Source of the DNA: Lepus europaeus
Lineage: Eukaryota; Chordata; Mammalia; Lagomorpha; Leporidae
DNA: 64,000 bases
NCBI RefSeq assembly: GCF_033115175.1
Contig: NC_084834.1
Coordinates: forward strand, 90,070,462-90,134,461
Direction: 5' to 3'
Shown here piece by piece: positions 46,171 through 58,421 of this stretch. Within the stretch, counting starts at the first letter, position 1, and the number at the start of each line of letters is the position of its first letter. The notes beneath the pieces are model-generated. The model ran no database searches. It saw only the letters and a program-made list of their open reading frames with translations, and was not told the origin of the DNA. A program made the position numbers and the translations under genes.

Positions 46171-47880
46171 CATGTCAATAGACAACAATCCAGAAAAATG
46201 TATATGGCACTTCCAATGACAAGGTCATGAGTCTGGGAGAAACTTCCCAACTATTATCAATAAAAATAAACTTCCACCAACCATGTTAAAGGAAAGACCA
46301 AATAGCTGCTCTATTCTAAATAGAAAGTTGAAAGATATTAGCAAATGTAAAATAGAAAGTGTTAAAGAGCTGTGCAAGAAAGTTAATTAATAAGAACATT
46401 TCTAAAGAGTGTTTATTTGAAAGGTAAAGATACAGGGGGAGAGAGGCAGAGACACATGTTAGGAGATTTGTCAGTTTTTAAAATTTGTAATTTGTTGTGA
46501 TTTACTTTCTCATTCTACAAAAACATTTTATTACTTAATTTTGTATTATTTTGCTTAAAAAGAACAAAATTACACAAGGCTCAGGCCCTGCAAAAACTGG
46601 AACCACACCTCCTGTCCTCTTACCTTACTTGGTGACAAATGAACCTGCTATCTTGTCATTCTCTCAATCTAAACGCAACCCGAAATCTGTCAAGTGAAAA
46701 GATTCAGAGTTGTTCCTTATAACTCGCTGAATACTCTGACATGGATGTCTGTACTATTAGCACATTCCACAAGTCATTCTAATACTCAGTCCAAGGTTGA
46801 ACACCACCACCCTGTGACATCAGGGAAGCCACACTTGGGGGCACTTGCTTTCCCAACACTGTGCCACCACTCATAAGGAGCTAGGAAATCAACTCAGTGG
46901 GTCTCCCCAGAGAGCACTGCTTTAGTAGCATGGGATGGCTTAGCAAGCGTCACAAGGTTAATTCTGTGGTGATTAGTAGTCCCATAGCATCAATGTCAAG
47001 TATATAAACACCCTGAAACTGTTTTAAGTTAAAAAAGAATGGCCCGGTGTTTTATCATAAACAGCCTATCTTGCTTATGCATTTAAGGCCAACTTTGTTA
47101 TAGGACTTACAGAGAAAACTTCAGAATAGAGAAGCCATGAGATCACAAAGTTTTTGAAGAGACCATGTTTGTGTGTGTATGTGTGTGTGTGTATGTGTTC
47201 AAATCCTGGAAATCGAAAATATTTCCAGAAAAGGAAAAAGTAACTTGAGATTTTTAAAAATATAATTGTTTGACTAGGAATGTGGTGGGGAAAGGAAGTG
47301 GGAGTTTGGAAAAGCTGCCTTCACATAAGCAAAAGTTACTATCTGTGTGTTTTAGAAGGAAGTAATGACCGCAGACAAAGAACATGGTATGAAAGCAAAC
47401 TGTAACCATTTCTTGGGGGGGGGGGGGGAGGGCAGAAAGGGCCAAGTTCCTTCTACTTAAAATAAATACTTCAGTTATGCTGTCTGGAGAAGCCCACGTG
47501 AGAGTTTGTACTGTGCTTGTACCTGGACATCTTAGCTTCCTGGAGCTCCTAAAAATAAAAGGACATATTCTATGTGGCATTTAGATTTAGTCATCCACTA
47601 CCCCTGGACTGCTTTCACTAAAACCTCACTGCACTTTAGTTTGGGTCACAATGAATCATCTTTTCTTCTAGCTTCCATGAGCTGATAATCATGAACTTGG
47701 AAGACCTTGAAAAGTCGAGGGAGCAAGTTTTTCAAAGTATTTTAACAAGAAATTTTAAATGATGGTTTGTTAGGAACTTGTACACTTTTCCATGAGACAA
47801 TTAATCACTGCTGGATGATGTTAGGGCGTTATTATGTTAACTGAGTTGGTATTTATGGGAGATAATATTACAAATGAATT
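46171..47880. other. Intergenic, no gene recognised
   Basis: Contains a GT microsatellite (47,169-47,194) and a G run (47,416-47,428). Small frames have no recognisable domain. Confidence 0.5.
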
Positions 47881-48090
47881 AAAAGCCACAGGCTCAGGAG
47901 TCAGACTGCCTGATCGACAACTCAGAACCGTACTGATTGTCTATGTGAAACTGTTTCTTGGTTTTCCTGTTTGTATATGGCCATACTAATGAATATAATT
48001 CAGAGAGACACTGTGAACATAATGTGCTTAAGAAATTTGCAGACATGTGGTGTGCATTCAATAAAGTAACTTTAAACCCATACACAGAAA
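47881..48090 (+). repeat. MIR relic
   Basis: CACAGGCTCAGGAGTCAGAC, TGTGAAACTGTTTCTTGGTT and TGTGCATTCAATAAAGTAAC in MIR order. Confidence 0.55.
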
Positions 48091-48177
48091 GATCAAAGAA
48101 GACACCCTTATGTTAATGGGGGTCTTCATCTAACAGTTTTGTCCTGTTTCACTTTCAACATTAAAATCAAAAAATGT

Positions 48178-48508
48178 TGGCTGGCGCCATGGCTCAACAG
48201 GCTAATCCTCCACCTAGTGGCGCCGGCACACCGGGTTCTAGTCCTGGTTGGGGCGCTGGATTCTGTCCCAGTTGCCCCTCTTCCAGGCCAGCTCTCTGCT
48301 GTGACCAGGAGTGCAGTGGAGGATGGCCCTAAGTGGTTGGGTCCTGTACCCCATGGGAGACCAGGAGAAGCAACTGGCTCCTGCCTTCGGATCAGCGCGG
48401 TGCGCCGGCCGCAGCGCGCCAGCCGCAGCGGCCATTGGAGGGTGAACCAATGGCAAAAGGAAGACCTTTCTCTCTGCCTCTCTCTCTCACTAGCCACTCT
48501 GCCTGTCA

Positions 48509-48539
<31 letters not shown>
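48178..48539 (+). mobile_element. Young CSINE with perfect target duplication
   Basis: TGGCTGGCGCCATGGCTCAA to CTGCCTGTC and a poly(A) run over 20 long. AATCAAAAAATGT repeats at 48,165-48,177 and 48,540-48,552. A CGCGCCAGCCGCAGCG-type unit is locally duplicated near 48,400-48,430. Confidence 0.95.
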
Positions 48540-48541
<2 letters not shown>

Positions 48542-48581
48542 TCAAAAAATGTCATGGAAAATGGGGCTCTTATTAAAGGAG

Positions 48582-48645
48582 TTTTTTTTATTTAGTAAAT
48601 ATAAATTTCCAAAGTACAGTTTATGGATTACAATGGCTCCCCCCC
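48582..48645 (-). mobile_element. Ultra-short L1 insertion (about 64 bp)
   Basis: TTTTTTTATTTAGTAAATAT, AATTTCCAAAGTACAG and TGGATTACAATGGCT are the reverse complement of the very end of the rabbit L1 3' UTR. The 13-base repeat CTTATTAAAGGAG flanks it at 48,569-48,581 and 48,646-48,658. Confidence 0.88.
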
Positions 48646-48850
48646 CTTATTAAAGGAGATTTTAAAAATGATTTAAAAATAGACTAATAATGGTTCTCAA
48701 GTTAAGGCACTGAGGAACCTAACATTTCATTTAACAAACCTGTGGTTTTCCAATAATTGCTCTGCTAGGGTGCTTTAAAAGTTAAATATGTTACAAACAT
48801 TTCAATCAACAGTTATTTTAAACATTAAATTATTAATAGCTTTACTCATT

Positions 48851-48871
48851 TTTTTTTTGACAGGCAGAGTT

Positions 48872-48916
<45 letters not shown>

Positions 48917-49209
48917 AAAAGGTCTTCCTTCCGTTGGTTCACCCCCCAAATGGCCGCTACAGCCGGCGCGCTGCAGCCGATCCGAAGCCAGGAGCCAGGT
49001 GTTTCCTCCTGGTCTCCCATGCAGGTGCAGGGCCCAAGCCATCCTTCACTGGGCCTTGGGCCATCCTTCACTGCCTTCCCAGGCCACAGCAGAGAGCTGG
49101 ACTGGAAGAGGAGCAACCGGGACAGAATCCGGCGCCCCAACTGGGACTAGAACTGGGGATGCCGGTGCCACAGGCGGAGGATTAGCCTAGTGAGCTGCGG
49201 CGCTGGCCA
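48851..49209 (-). mobile_element. Young CSINE, minus strand
   Basis: GACAGGCAGAGTTAGACAGA, a GA run (48,876-48,910), ending GAGCTGCGGCGCTGGCC. TTTACTCATT flanks at 48,841-48,850 and 49,210-49,219. An internal GCC-ATCCTTCACTG stretch is duplicated near 49,038-49,072. Confidence 0.94.
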
Positions 49210-49549
49210 TTTACTCATTATTTTTAATGTACATCTCGAGATTATTTGAGCCATCCAGGAATGATTATCCTGTATAAGAACTGTTCACTGATGGAGTTAC
49301 ATGGGGTGAGCAGCCAGGAAGCAGATATACTAGAATTATCTGGAAAGCATTTTCAAAGTATGAATGCCCATGCTCCTCTCTACTACTCCTCTAGGTTGTC
49401 TCGGCACTGATCCAAAGGCAGGCAGAGCAATGTAACAGAAGTATAACGGCAGCAGTCCCAAGTTCCCTAACTCCTTCAACTTTTTCTTTAACTCACAAGT
49501 GATACATGCAGTTTGCTGTAAAGGGATTTAGGCTCTCCTAGACAGCTGT

Positions 49550-49860
49550 CACTGCAGAATTCTGCATCCCTTCTCCCTGCCTCCCTTCCTTCTTCACCCA
49601 CTGCATGAGTAGCCATCATTGTACTTGCTTTCTCCCCACCAAACCCAAATACCACTATCGTAGATCCACTCCACTCTCTACTCCTTCCACTCCTGTCTCC
49701 TTTACCCTGCTTCATTTCTTGCCATTGCATTTATCATCACCCACAAAACTACCAATTATCTCCATAGCAACAGTGACCTGGTCGGTTTTGTTTGCTGCTG
49801 TATCTCTAGTGCAGTACCTCATCATAGGCACTAGATAAATACGTGTGGAATGAACAAGTG
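49550..49860 (+). repeat. L2 LINE 3' end relic
   Basis: TTTGCTGCTGTATCTCTAGT, GCAGTACCTCATCATAGGCA and AGATAAATACGTGTGGAATG follow the conserved 3' end of L2. Confidence 0.6.
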
Positions 49861-50442
49861 ACCAAATGAAAATATATTTATTTATTTTATCAGTGTGGCA
49901 GATTTTAATGAGTTTTGTATAATGGAGTTTGCTTACACCAGAGCTCAGAGCACAGAAGGACTTAAAATAGGCCCTTGGACTTCTCTGTTTCCAAGCTCTA
50001 GGATATCCCCCGCAGGGAATTTCTTACAAGCTTTTCTCATAAGGCTATTTTTGTGATTTTCTTGGGTTTTTTAAACCCCCCCTTCCTTTTTCTGTCTCTC
50101 TTCCTCTCCTAGGTCCAGAGTTCTTGTTGTTCCAAATTCTGATTCAATCAGAAATACCACTGCATAATCAAAAAAAAAGTTGTTTCTAATTCCAAATGTC
50201 TAACACTTGATAAATCCTAATGTTCAATCCATGGCAAGCTTATCCCTGGTTGTAGATGTGGCCTTATTTATGCTTATTTGCAAAATAAGCATATACCTGT
50301 GTATATATACCTGTGTATATATCACCCAACATGAAAATGAGAATACACAATTTCCAAGAGCTCCCTATGTTATCCTCCCTATCTTCTGCCCTGCCCACTC
50401 CATCACAAATAACCAGGACTTGCTTTTTAGAACTACAGTTTT
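49861..50442. other. Intergenic, no gene
   Basis: No recognisable gene; short repeats only (TATACCTGTG duplicated near 50,292-50,318). Confidence 0.45.
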
Positions 50443-50829
50443 GGCCAGCACCATGGCTTAACAGGCTAATCCTCCGCCTTGCGGCGCCGGCACACCGGGT
50501 TCTAGTCCTGGTTGGGGCGCCGGATTCTATCCCGGTTGCACCTCTTCCAGGCCAGCTCTCTGCTATGGCCCGGGAAGGCAGTGGAGGATGACCCAAGTGC
50601 TTGAGCCCTGCACCCGCATGGGAGACCAGGAGAAGCACCTGGCTCCTGGCTTCGGATCAGCGAGATGCGCCGGCCACAGCAGCCATTGGAGGGTGAACCA
50701 ACGGCAAAAAGGAAGACCCTTCTCTCTGTCTCTCTCTCTCTCTCACTATCCACTCTGCCTGTCAAAAAAAAAAAAAAGAAAGAAAGAAAGAAGGAAAGAA
50801 AGAAAGAAAGAAAGAGAGAAAGAAAACAA
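50443..50829 (+). mobile_element. Young CSINE with GAAA-rich tail
   Basis: GGCCAGCACCATGGCTTAAC to CTGCCTGTC, then poly(A) and GAAA repeats (50,776-50,829). AGAACTACAGTTTT flanks at 50,429-50,442 and 50,830-50,843. Confidence 0.95.
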
Positions 50830-50959
50830 AGAACTACAGTTTTGCCACAATACAAATATTCATTAAAAATATATTGAGTAGTTTCAGTTGCCTGTTGCAC
50901 TTTTAGAGATGCATTGTGGTTTATATAATCTTTCAAGGCTTATTTTTTACTCAAATTAT

Positions 50960-51660
50960 ATTCTAGCATTTCACTTATATTTATTTTCTTTGCAATATAA
51001 TACTTTATTGTATGACTGTACCACAATCTATCTGCTTTTTCATAACTGAATATGTAGATTTTTTTCTGAGTTTTTGCTAGTTTAAACAGGAATGCTTCTG
51101 TGGACATCCTGTATACCTGTCTAACGTATGTCTGCATCAATAGTTTTGAGTAGATACCCAACAGTAGAATTACTCATCACAGAGTATCTGAACACCACCT
51201 TTAAGAGATAATGCCGAATTTCTTTCCAAAGTGGTTGAACCAATTCATACTCCCACCAGTAATGCATAGATTCAATCCATTTATTTACATCCTCTCCAGG
51301 ATTTGGTGATATTAGACTTTTTCCAGTTTGCCAGTCGATTGGGTTTCAAATCATATCTCATTGTATTAATTTTCATTTCCTTGATTAATAATTAAATTGA
51401 GTCTCTCTTCATACATTTAGTGGCCATATGCTCTATCTCTTCTGTGAAACACTTATTCATGACTTTTTGTCCATTTCTAAGTTCATTTGGGTGACCCTTT
51501 CTTATTAGCTTATAAATGTCCTTTATATATTCTTACCACCAATTCTGCCAGAATATAATGAGTACTTTGTCTCAGTTTATTTTTTCAATTTCTTAAGGAT
51601 ATCTTTCAATATGCATAAGTTTTTAGTTTTACAATATCAAATTTATTATGTAAGAGACAC
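50960..51660 (-). mobile_element. Old L1 3' fragment, minus strand
   Basis: AAGTGGTTGAACCAATTCAT, ACTCCCACCAGTAATGCATA and TTTTCATTTCCTTGATTAAT are reverse-complement L1M-type 3' sequence. Diverged. Confidence 0.6.
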
Positions 51661-52094
51661 GTGGAAGTATAGAACTTCAAGGCTTGGTATTGAAATTAAT
51701 GATAATAAGGGAAATCCCCCAATAGGTAGAACTTCAGGTTGTGTATCTGATCATCTGCTTTCTGAGAAAAGGAAGTGACTCAGGTTGGAATAAACACTGC
51801 CCTGTGGAGAGTGGCAGATGGCAGTCAGCTGATCAAGGCTATACTAGTACTACAGTTGCCATCCAAATGACCACCGTGGCTTCAATCACTCCATCCCCAT
51901 CCAGGAGGTACAACAGCATAGGTTCTTCAAGAGGCTCTGTGGAAGAAAGCATCCCAGGCCTTCCTCCTGGTTTCTGGTGGTTGCTAGAAATGCTGACATT
52001 CCTTAACTTATTGTCCCATCTCTGCCCCTATCATCACATACTCTCCTTCTCTGTGCATCTCACGTTCTCCCCTCGCCTTATAAGAACACTTACT

Positions 52095-52439
52095 GGCCGG
52101 CGCCGTGGCTCAACAGGCTAATCCTCCGCCTTGCGGCGCCGGCACACCGGGTTCTAGTCCCGGTCGGGGCACCGATCCTGTCCTGGTTGCCCCTCTTCCA
52201 GACCAGCTCTCTGCTGTGGCCAGGGAGTGCAGTGGAGGATGGCCCAGGTGCTTGGGCCCTGCACCCCATGGGAGACCAGGAGAAGCACCTGGCTCCTGCC
52301 ATCGGAACAGCGCGGTGCGCCGGCCGCAGTGCGCCTACCGCGGCAGCCATTGGAGGGTGAACCAACGGCAAAAGGAAGACCTTTCTCTCTGTCTCTCTCT
52401 CACTGTCCACTCTGCCTGTCAAAAATTTTAAAAAAAAAA
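52095..52439 (+). mobile_element. Young CSINE with perfect target duplication
   Basis: Near-consensus copy: GGCCGGCGCCGTGGCTCAAC, A-box-like TGGCTCAACAGG, B-box-like GGTTCTAGTCC, CTGCCTGTC and poly(A). AAGAACACTTACT at 52,082-52,094 and 52,440-52,452. Confidence 0.96.
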
Positions 52440-52469
52440 AAGAACACTTACTATGGGATTTAGGGAATG

Positions 52470-52610
52470 CCTTAAATCCAGGATGACTTCAATTTTATCT
52501 CAATATTTTTTAACCAATTACATCTGCAAAGACACCATGTCCAAATAGGGTCATATTGTGTGGCTCCAGGTAGATATGGATGGGGGGTAGGGGGCTGGTG
52601 ACATACCATT
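52470..52610 (-). repeat. MaLR-type LTR fragment
   Basis: AATTACATCTGCAAAGACAC and CATGTCCAAATAGGGTCATA match the minus-strand middle of an MLT1/MST-like LTR. Confidence 0.5.
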
Positions 52611-52732
52611 AAACTCATTGCTGGGAACTACAAGGAAAAAGATTGGAAGAACAGGAGAAAGACAATCTTGGAAATAGGCATGTTGTTGGACAGTATGCAA
52701 GAAGCATAAGGATGAATAGACTCACTGTACAT

Positions 52733-53071
52733 TTTTTTTTGACAGGCAGAGTCGACAGTGAGAGAGAGAGATACACAGAGAAAGGTCTTCCTTTTGCCGT
52801 TGGTTCACCCTCCAATGGCCGCCGCAGCCAGCGCGCTGCGGCCGGCGCACCGCGCTGATCCGAAGGCAGGAGCCAGTTGCTTCTCCTGGTCTCCCATGGG
52901 GTGTAGGGCCCAAGCACCTGGGCCATCCTCCACTGCACTCCCGGGCCCCAGCAGAGAGCCAACCTGGAAGAGGGGCAACCAGGACAGAATCCGGCGCCCC
53001 GACCAGGACTAGAACCCAGTGTGCCGGCGCCACAAGGTGGATGATTAGCCTGTTGAGCCGTGGCGCCGGCC
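52733..53071 (-). mobile_element. Young CSINE, minus strand
   Basis: GACAGGCAGAGTCGACAGTG to GCCGTGGCGCCGGCC. CTCACTGTACAT flanks at 52,721-52,732 and 53,072-53,083. Confidence 0.96.
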
Positions 53072-53094
53072 CTCACTGTACATGTTAATACACA

Positions 53095-53400
53095 CCAGAC
53101 CATCAACATGGAAGGGGCACTAAACAACCATCAGGCAGACAAAATGACTCTGCTGGCTGACATCATTCAACCTCTGCCCTCCACAATCCCACTGCTCCCA
53201 CAATGGCTAAGTGGATGAAGGAGCCATTACGGCAGACAGAGAGGCTATGCATGAGCTCAGCAAGGCTTCCCTTTTACTGAGGTTAATTTTGCTGCTGCCT
53301 GCAGCACACGTACAGCCTGCAGGAAAAAGAGACCAACCTGAGACCCTCCCAGAGCATCGCACCCCTCTGTCTCTCATTTTCCCCATTCAACAAGAATTTG
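53095..53400 (+). pseudogene. Decayed endogenous retroviral pol fragment (start of integrase region)
   Basis: A plus-strand frame beginning about 53,111 keeps short retrovirus-like words (GGATGAAGGAGCCATTACGG, then AGCACACGTACAGCCTGCAG) where a retroviral integrase zinc-finger region would be. It has in-frame stops, and sequence beyond about 53,400 is unrelated. No LTR was identified next to it. Non-functional relic. Confidence 0.45.
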
Positions 53401-54030
53401 CAGAAATTCCTGCAAATCTGTTTGATGTGCTCTAGTTCATTATTTTTAGTGGTCACATAATATTCTATGGCTTCCCAAGGTCTTTGCTTACTGTGACTTC
53501 CATCCACACTACAACATCCTGTGAAATCCTTCTCTGTGGCAGAAAAAATGGGACAAGTTGCCAAGAGCAACAGGACCATGAGGACACCTGAGAAGATCCT
53601 GTCTGACTCCTGACCCCACAAACATCCTTCCTCTCTTCTTGCTCTAATTTCACATCACACATCAAAATTTAACAGTTCAGGGAAGGGTTGAATTTCTACA
53701 AATGATAACTTTAATTTTGAGAATTGAGGTCTATTTTTAAAATCCATTTCTGGCCACAAGCTAATAAAGCTACTATTCTCTCAAATCAATGATGAAAACC
53801 AGAGAAACTCTGTAGAACTTTCCAGGAGACTTGGCAGTAAGATAATAGTGTTGAAAGAACTGCGAAAACATTCCCAGAGTCACTGTAAGTAGGTCAAAAG
53901 CAAGTACTGAATGTTGTGATGGGATAGTTCATTAAGGTTCTTTGGAGGACCCCCATATGTGCACATAATTTCCTTAATGATCAGCTTCTAGTGGATTTGG
54001 GCAAGGGTAATGGAAACAGCAAAAGAGAAC
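53401..54030. other. Intergenic, no gene
   Basis: A 112-residue minus-strand frame (53,621-53,283) overlaps the pol relic and shows no domain. Otherwise single-copy-looking. Confidence 0.45.
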
Positions 54031-54034
54031 ATGT

Positions 54035-54330
54035 TGGGGCAGGCATTTGATCTAGTGGTTAAGACACTGGCATCCCATAACACAGTGCCTGGAGTCAATT
54101 CCTGGCTCCAGCTCCTGACTCCAGCTTCCTGCTAATGCAGACCTGGGAAGCAGCAATCATAGCTCAAGTGATTGGGTTCCTGCCATCCACATGGGAGACC
54201 TGGATTGTGTTCCTGGCTCCCAGCTTTGGCAGAGGCATATGAAGGATAAATCAGTCAATAGGGGCTCTCTCTGTCTGTCTGCCTTTTTCTCTGTCTCTGC
54301 TTCTCAAAACAAACAGAACAGAACAGAACA
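54035..54330 (+). mobile_element. Old CSINE
   Basis: GGGGCAGGCATTTGATCTAG to a CT-rich tail and a CAGAA repeat. Weak flanking repeat AGAGAACATGT / ACAGAACATGT. Confidence 0.78.
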
Positions 54331-55310
54331 TGTCTACCTCCCAGTGGTCCACACAACAACAGGAACTGCTGCCGGATGCCCTTATATGGCGTCTGTTTCC
54401 TGTTGTCCCCTGAGTGAATTCTGCCGGGACACACTAGGGCAAGTGGTACTTGCCATTTCCTGGAAGACAACCACAGGGCCGACTCTGTAATTACTCAGAG
54501 CAGTAATCAGGCTTCAGTCACAGGAAGAGAGGGACTGGGGCTCTGGGTAGATGTGCTGGCCATGCGGCAGGGAGTGTCCACACCGCACGTGTCCAGTGCC
54601 TGTCAGGAAAGCTTAGGCTCCATGGATGCCACAGGAGAGTTCTCTGCAGGTCAAGCTAACAGAACAGGGGCAATGCTTCAGAGAAGGAAATAGAGATCTT
54701 TTGAATATTTAGAGGACCTGCAGTTTATATTGGCAACCAGACGTGGGTCAGGCTATGTTAAATCCTCTGTGGCTGTTTTTCTGGTCTATCTGGATCTCTG
54801 ATTGAAAAGTCCACTGCTCTCCTGGATAGCTGCTAGCTTTAAGTGACTTTTAAAAGACTTCACCAACAATTTCATTTCCCTGCAAAGAGGCATCGTATAA
54901 CACCTATGGTCACATCATATCTATAAATACCAGTTATGAGCCCAGGTCTGAGATGTGTAGCTATTCGTAATCCTTTGTTACAATAAATGATGTATCAAAT
55001 GACTTTCTAAAATACACCAATTGTTTTATTAAAGACTAAATTATTCCACATGATTTGATTTTGATTGTCTCACAAAATTTCTAATGCCTTTTAGAAGTGC
55101 CTTTCAGACTTTATCCCAGGAAGCACTTCCTCCATAAGAAACGTCTGTAGAGGAATTATCAGGTAAAAGAACAGCTCTGATGAGCACTTGGGCATTGTCC
55201 CTCCTCCCCACACTACCCTCATTAAAGAAACAATGCAAACATTCATGGTTGGTGAGTTAGCATAATCTTCATTTGTAACTTATTTTTAAATTAATTACCA
55301 GCTCACTGAT
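54331..55310. other. Intergenic, no gene recognised
   Basis: No recognisable gene or clear repeat. Confidence 0.45.
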
Positions 55311-55317
55311 TAATGAC

Positions 55318-55680
55318 ATCATAAGTAAGAGTGTTAATTGTTAAATCAACAATAGGAGTCACTGTGCACTTACTCCCCATGTAGGATCTTTGTCCTTAAG
55401 GTGTTGTACAATGTGAATTAATGGTATAACTAGTACTCAAACAGTACTTTATACTTTGTGTTTCTGTGTGGGTGCAAACTGTTGAAATCTTTACTTAGTA
55501 TATACCGACTTGATCTTCTGTGTATAAAGATAATTGAAAATGAATCTTGATAAAGAATGGGATGGGAGAGGGAGTGGGAGATGGGATGGTTGCAGGTGGG
55601 AGGGTGGTTATGGGGGGGGGGAAGCCACTATACTCCAAAAGTTGTACTTTGGAAATTTATAATTATTAAATAAAAGTTAA
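55318..55680 (+). mobile_element. Rabbit-type L1 3' UTR, plus strand
   Basis: GTTAAATCAACAATAGGAGT, TTGATCTTCTGTGTATAAAG, G-rich stretch, then TTGGAAATTTATAATTATTA and AAATAAAAG. Imperfect flanking repeat ATTAATTACCAGCTCAC / ATTAATTAATAGCTCAC. Confidence 0.9.
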
Positions 55681-55699
55681 GAATTAATTAATAGCTCAC

Positions 55700-56410
55700 A
55701 AGAAGTTACAAAAAACAGTGGTACAGAAGGGTCCCATGAGCCATTCCCCAGCTTCCCCCAACATCAAACATAACCAGAGGGCATTATCAAAACCAGGAAC
55801 ATTGTTAACTATCTACAGATCTCACTCAAATGTCACTAGTTTTCACATGCACTTGCTTCGTGGAGCTCAATGAAATGCTACCACATGTATAGATTTCATC
55901 ACTACAGTGGAACACTTTGGTGATTCCCCCTTACAGTCCCAGTATCCCTCCAACTCCATTCCTAATCCCTGACAACCATGGGTCTGTCTCCCTTGACCTC
56001 ACCTCCAGGATTTCATGTGGACTCACACAGAGTGTGAGATTGTTGAGATTTTTTTTTCACTTAGCATAATGCCCTTGAGATGCATTCAAGACAAGATGTT
56101 AATCATTCACCTCTTCATATTTCACACTAGCCTTCCATTGCATAGATTTGCCACAACTCCTTTATCCATTTACCCTGGACTTGTTTGGTTTGTTTTCAAA
56201 CTGCAAATAAAGCTGCTAAGAACATACGGATACAGATTTTTTTTGTGCGAACATAAGTTTCATTTCTCTAGGATGAATACTCCAGAGTGCAATTGCTAGA
56301 CAGTATGCTAAGTATATGTTTAATTTTATAAGAAATGCCAAAATGCTTCCCAGAGTAGCTGCCCCACTTTGCATTCCTACCAGTAATAAATGACACATCT
56401 AAGTTTCTTT
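55700..56410 (-). mobile_element. Old L1 3' UTR/ORF2-end relic
   Basis: TTCATGTGGACTCACACAGA, TTTTTCACTTAGCATAATGC and CTTCCATTGCATAGATTTGC are the reverse-strand pattern of old L1M-type 3' ends. Confidence 0.6.
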
Positions 56411-57785
56411 GCGTTCCTGTCCCCATTTAGTAGAATCAGTACTGTATCCATACTAATGTGTATAGGAGGTACCATTTATTTTTAAGATCATTACCTTCCT
56501 TTCTGTGCATGAGGAGTATTCATATGGCTTATGGAAAATGCAAATTGTGAAGAAAATCATGCATATATTTTTAAAAGTAGTTTTGCACTAAAATAAGTTT
56601 GTCTTTTAATTCATTTCTCCACAAACTCTTGATATATCCTTGCATGTACAATTTAAAATTGAGAATTATCTAAATAAATAATATTGCTTCCCAAACATAA
56701 AATCAGCAGAAAGTACATGTGATCATATGAACTCTGAAAGAGCTACTTCAGACTGAGGCTCATCGGATGGTGCACACTGAGGCCAATGATCTGGTCCCAG
56801 CTTTGCAGATTCAAAAACTTCATTTTTTGCATTGATAACAGGATGTTTTGGCATTGAGCCATGCCAAACCAATTTCCAAGAGACTTACCTACAAGTGAGA
56901 GTATCAGGTATAACAGCATCAGACAAATCTGACCCAGAGAAAGGGTGCCCATTTCCTGTGGCTTAGTGGCTCCACCCAAGAACCCAAACCTCAGAGCCAA
57001 TGTTTACAGAAGGAAAGTAGAGGACGTGGCATGTTCTTACAGGCATATTTTCGAAGCTATGCCAGCCTTGTGGAAGGCTCCCTTCACTTTGGATTCTCAC
57101 TGATGAATCACAATCATAGTTTATAAAATTAAATCATCTTTTTCCCATGACCATGCTGCAGAAAAAAGATCCACACAAACCCCTAAGAACTCTGGTGATT
57201 GACAACACCACACAAATAATTGTGAGTTATTTCTGATCTCTAGAGCTGGGTCTTCATCATGAAACAAAGACTTGAAAGATGCTTGGAAGTTCAAAACTTC
57301 ATGTTGTCTCTTGAATCATAATTGATCTGCCCCAAAGGCTTATGTATTTCCTTTCTGAAAATGTCTTCAGTATATTCAAACTATTTAAAATTGACTCCAC
57401 TATCATGATTGAGTGCCACTTTTATTGAGTTAATTTAGCTGTACTTGTTATAGATAAGAGATATCAAAATACTGGTAGAAGTTTATCATTGTCTCACATG
57501 TAAAAGTCCAGAGATAGACAATCCAAGGCAGATCCATCTCAGGATCTCAAATAGCTGCTCCTTCACCCTCCATAACGTCTACATCTCCTGCAGTCAGGAG
57601 AAACTGAGAAAAAGACATGTGCATTACCCATTTCTTATAAGGGCAGGATGTGGAAGTGCTGCACATCAATTCTGTTACTATTCTATTGCCAAGAACTGAG
57701 TAACCACATAATGGCTGACATCAAGTAGATCTGGGAAATAGAGTGCCTTGTTATGTGTTGGGAGTTTCCATATTAAATAAAGGAC
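56411..57785. other. Intergenic, no gene recognised
   Basis: AT-rich. An 85-residue minus-strand frame near 56,743-57,000 shows no domain. Confidence 0.45.
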
Positions 57786-57789
57786 ATCA

Positions 57790-58036
57790 GGGTCGGTGCT
57801 ATGGCCCCAACATGGGCCAATTCCCATATGGGTCCCATGTGGGTGCCGATTCGAGACCCGGCTGCTCCACTTCTGATCTAGCTCTCTGCTATGGCCTGGG
57901 AAAGCAGTACAAGATGGCCCACGTTCTTGGGCACCTACACCTGCATGGGAGACCCAGAAGAAGCTCCTGGCTCCTGGCTTCAGATCAGTGCAGCTCCATC
58001 CGTTGCAGCCAATTGGGGAGTGAACCATTGGATAGA

Positions 58037-58078
<42 letters not shown>

Positions 58079-58113
58079 CTCCTCTCTCTGTGTAACTCTG
58101 ACTTTCAAATAAA
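57790..58113 (+). mobile_element. CSINE, first of a tandem pair
   Basis: GGTCGGTGCTATGGCCCCAA to CT repeats (58,042-58,073) and GACTTTCAAATAAAG. Followed directly by a second, different CSINE type. Confidence 0.88.
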
Positions 58114-58421
58114 GTCACCTGGCACCGTGGCTCACTTGGTTAATCCTCCGCCTGTGGCAACGGCATCCCATATGGGCACCAGGTTCTAGTCCAGGTTGTA
58201 CCTCTTCCAGTCCAGCTCTCTTCTGTGGCCCAGGAAGGCAGTGGAGAATGGCGCCTGCACCCGTGTTAGAGACCAGGAAGAAGTACTTGGCTCCTGGCTT
58301 CAGATCAGTATAGCTCCAACAGTGGTGGCCATTTGGGGGGTGAACCAACGGAAGGAAGACCTTTCTTTCTGTCTCTCTCACTGTCTCATTCTATCTGTCA
58401 AACAAAAAAAAAAAAAAAAGG
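58114..58421 (+). mobile_element. CSINE, second of a tandem pair
   Basis: ACCTGGCACCGTGGCTCACT to CTATCTGTCAAACAAA and poly(A). Words AAAGGACATCAG before the first and AAAGGATATCGT after the second could be one target duplication flanking both. Confidence 0.88.

Noticed and set aside
52095-52439. tRNA-like A and B boxes in SINE heads
   Set aside because: No full cloverleaf or CCA-adding context. They are pol III promoter remnants in SINEs, not tRNA genes, and the same applies to all CSINE copies.
52090-53127. Many 60-170-residue frames in GC-rich segments
   Set aside because: They coincide exactly with young CSINE copies and repeat with near-identical peptides across the window, so they are repeat shadows.
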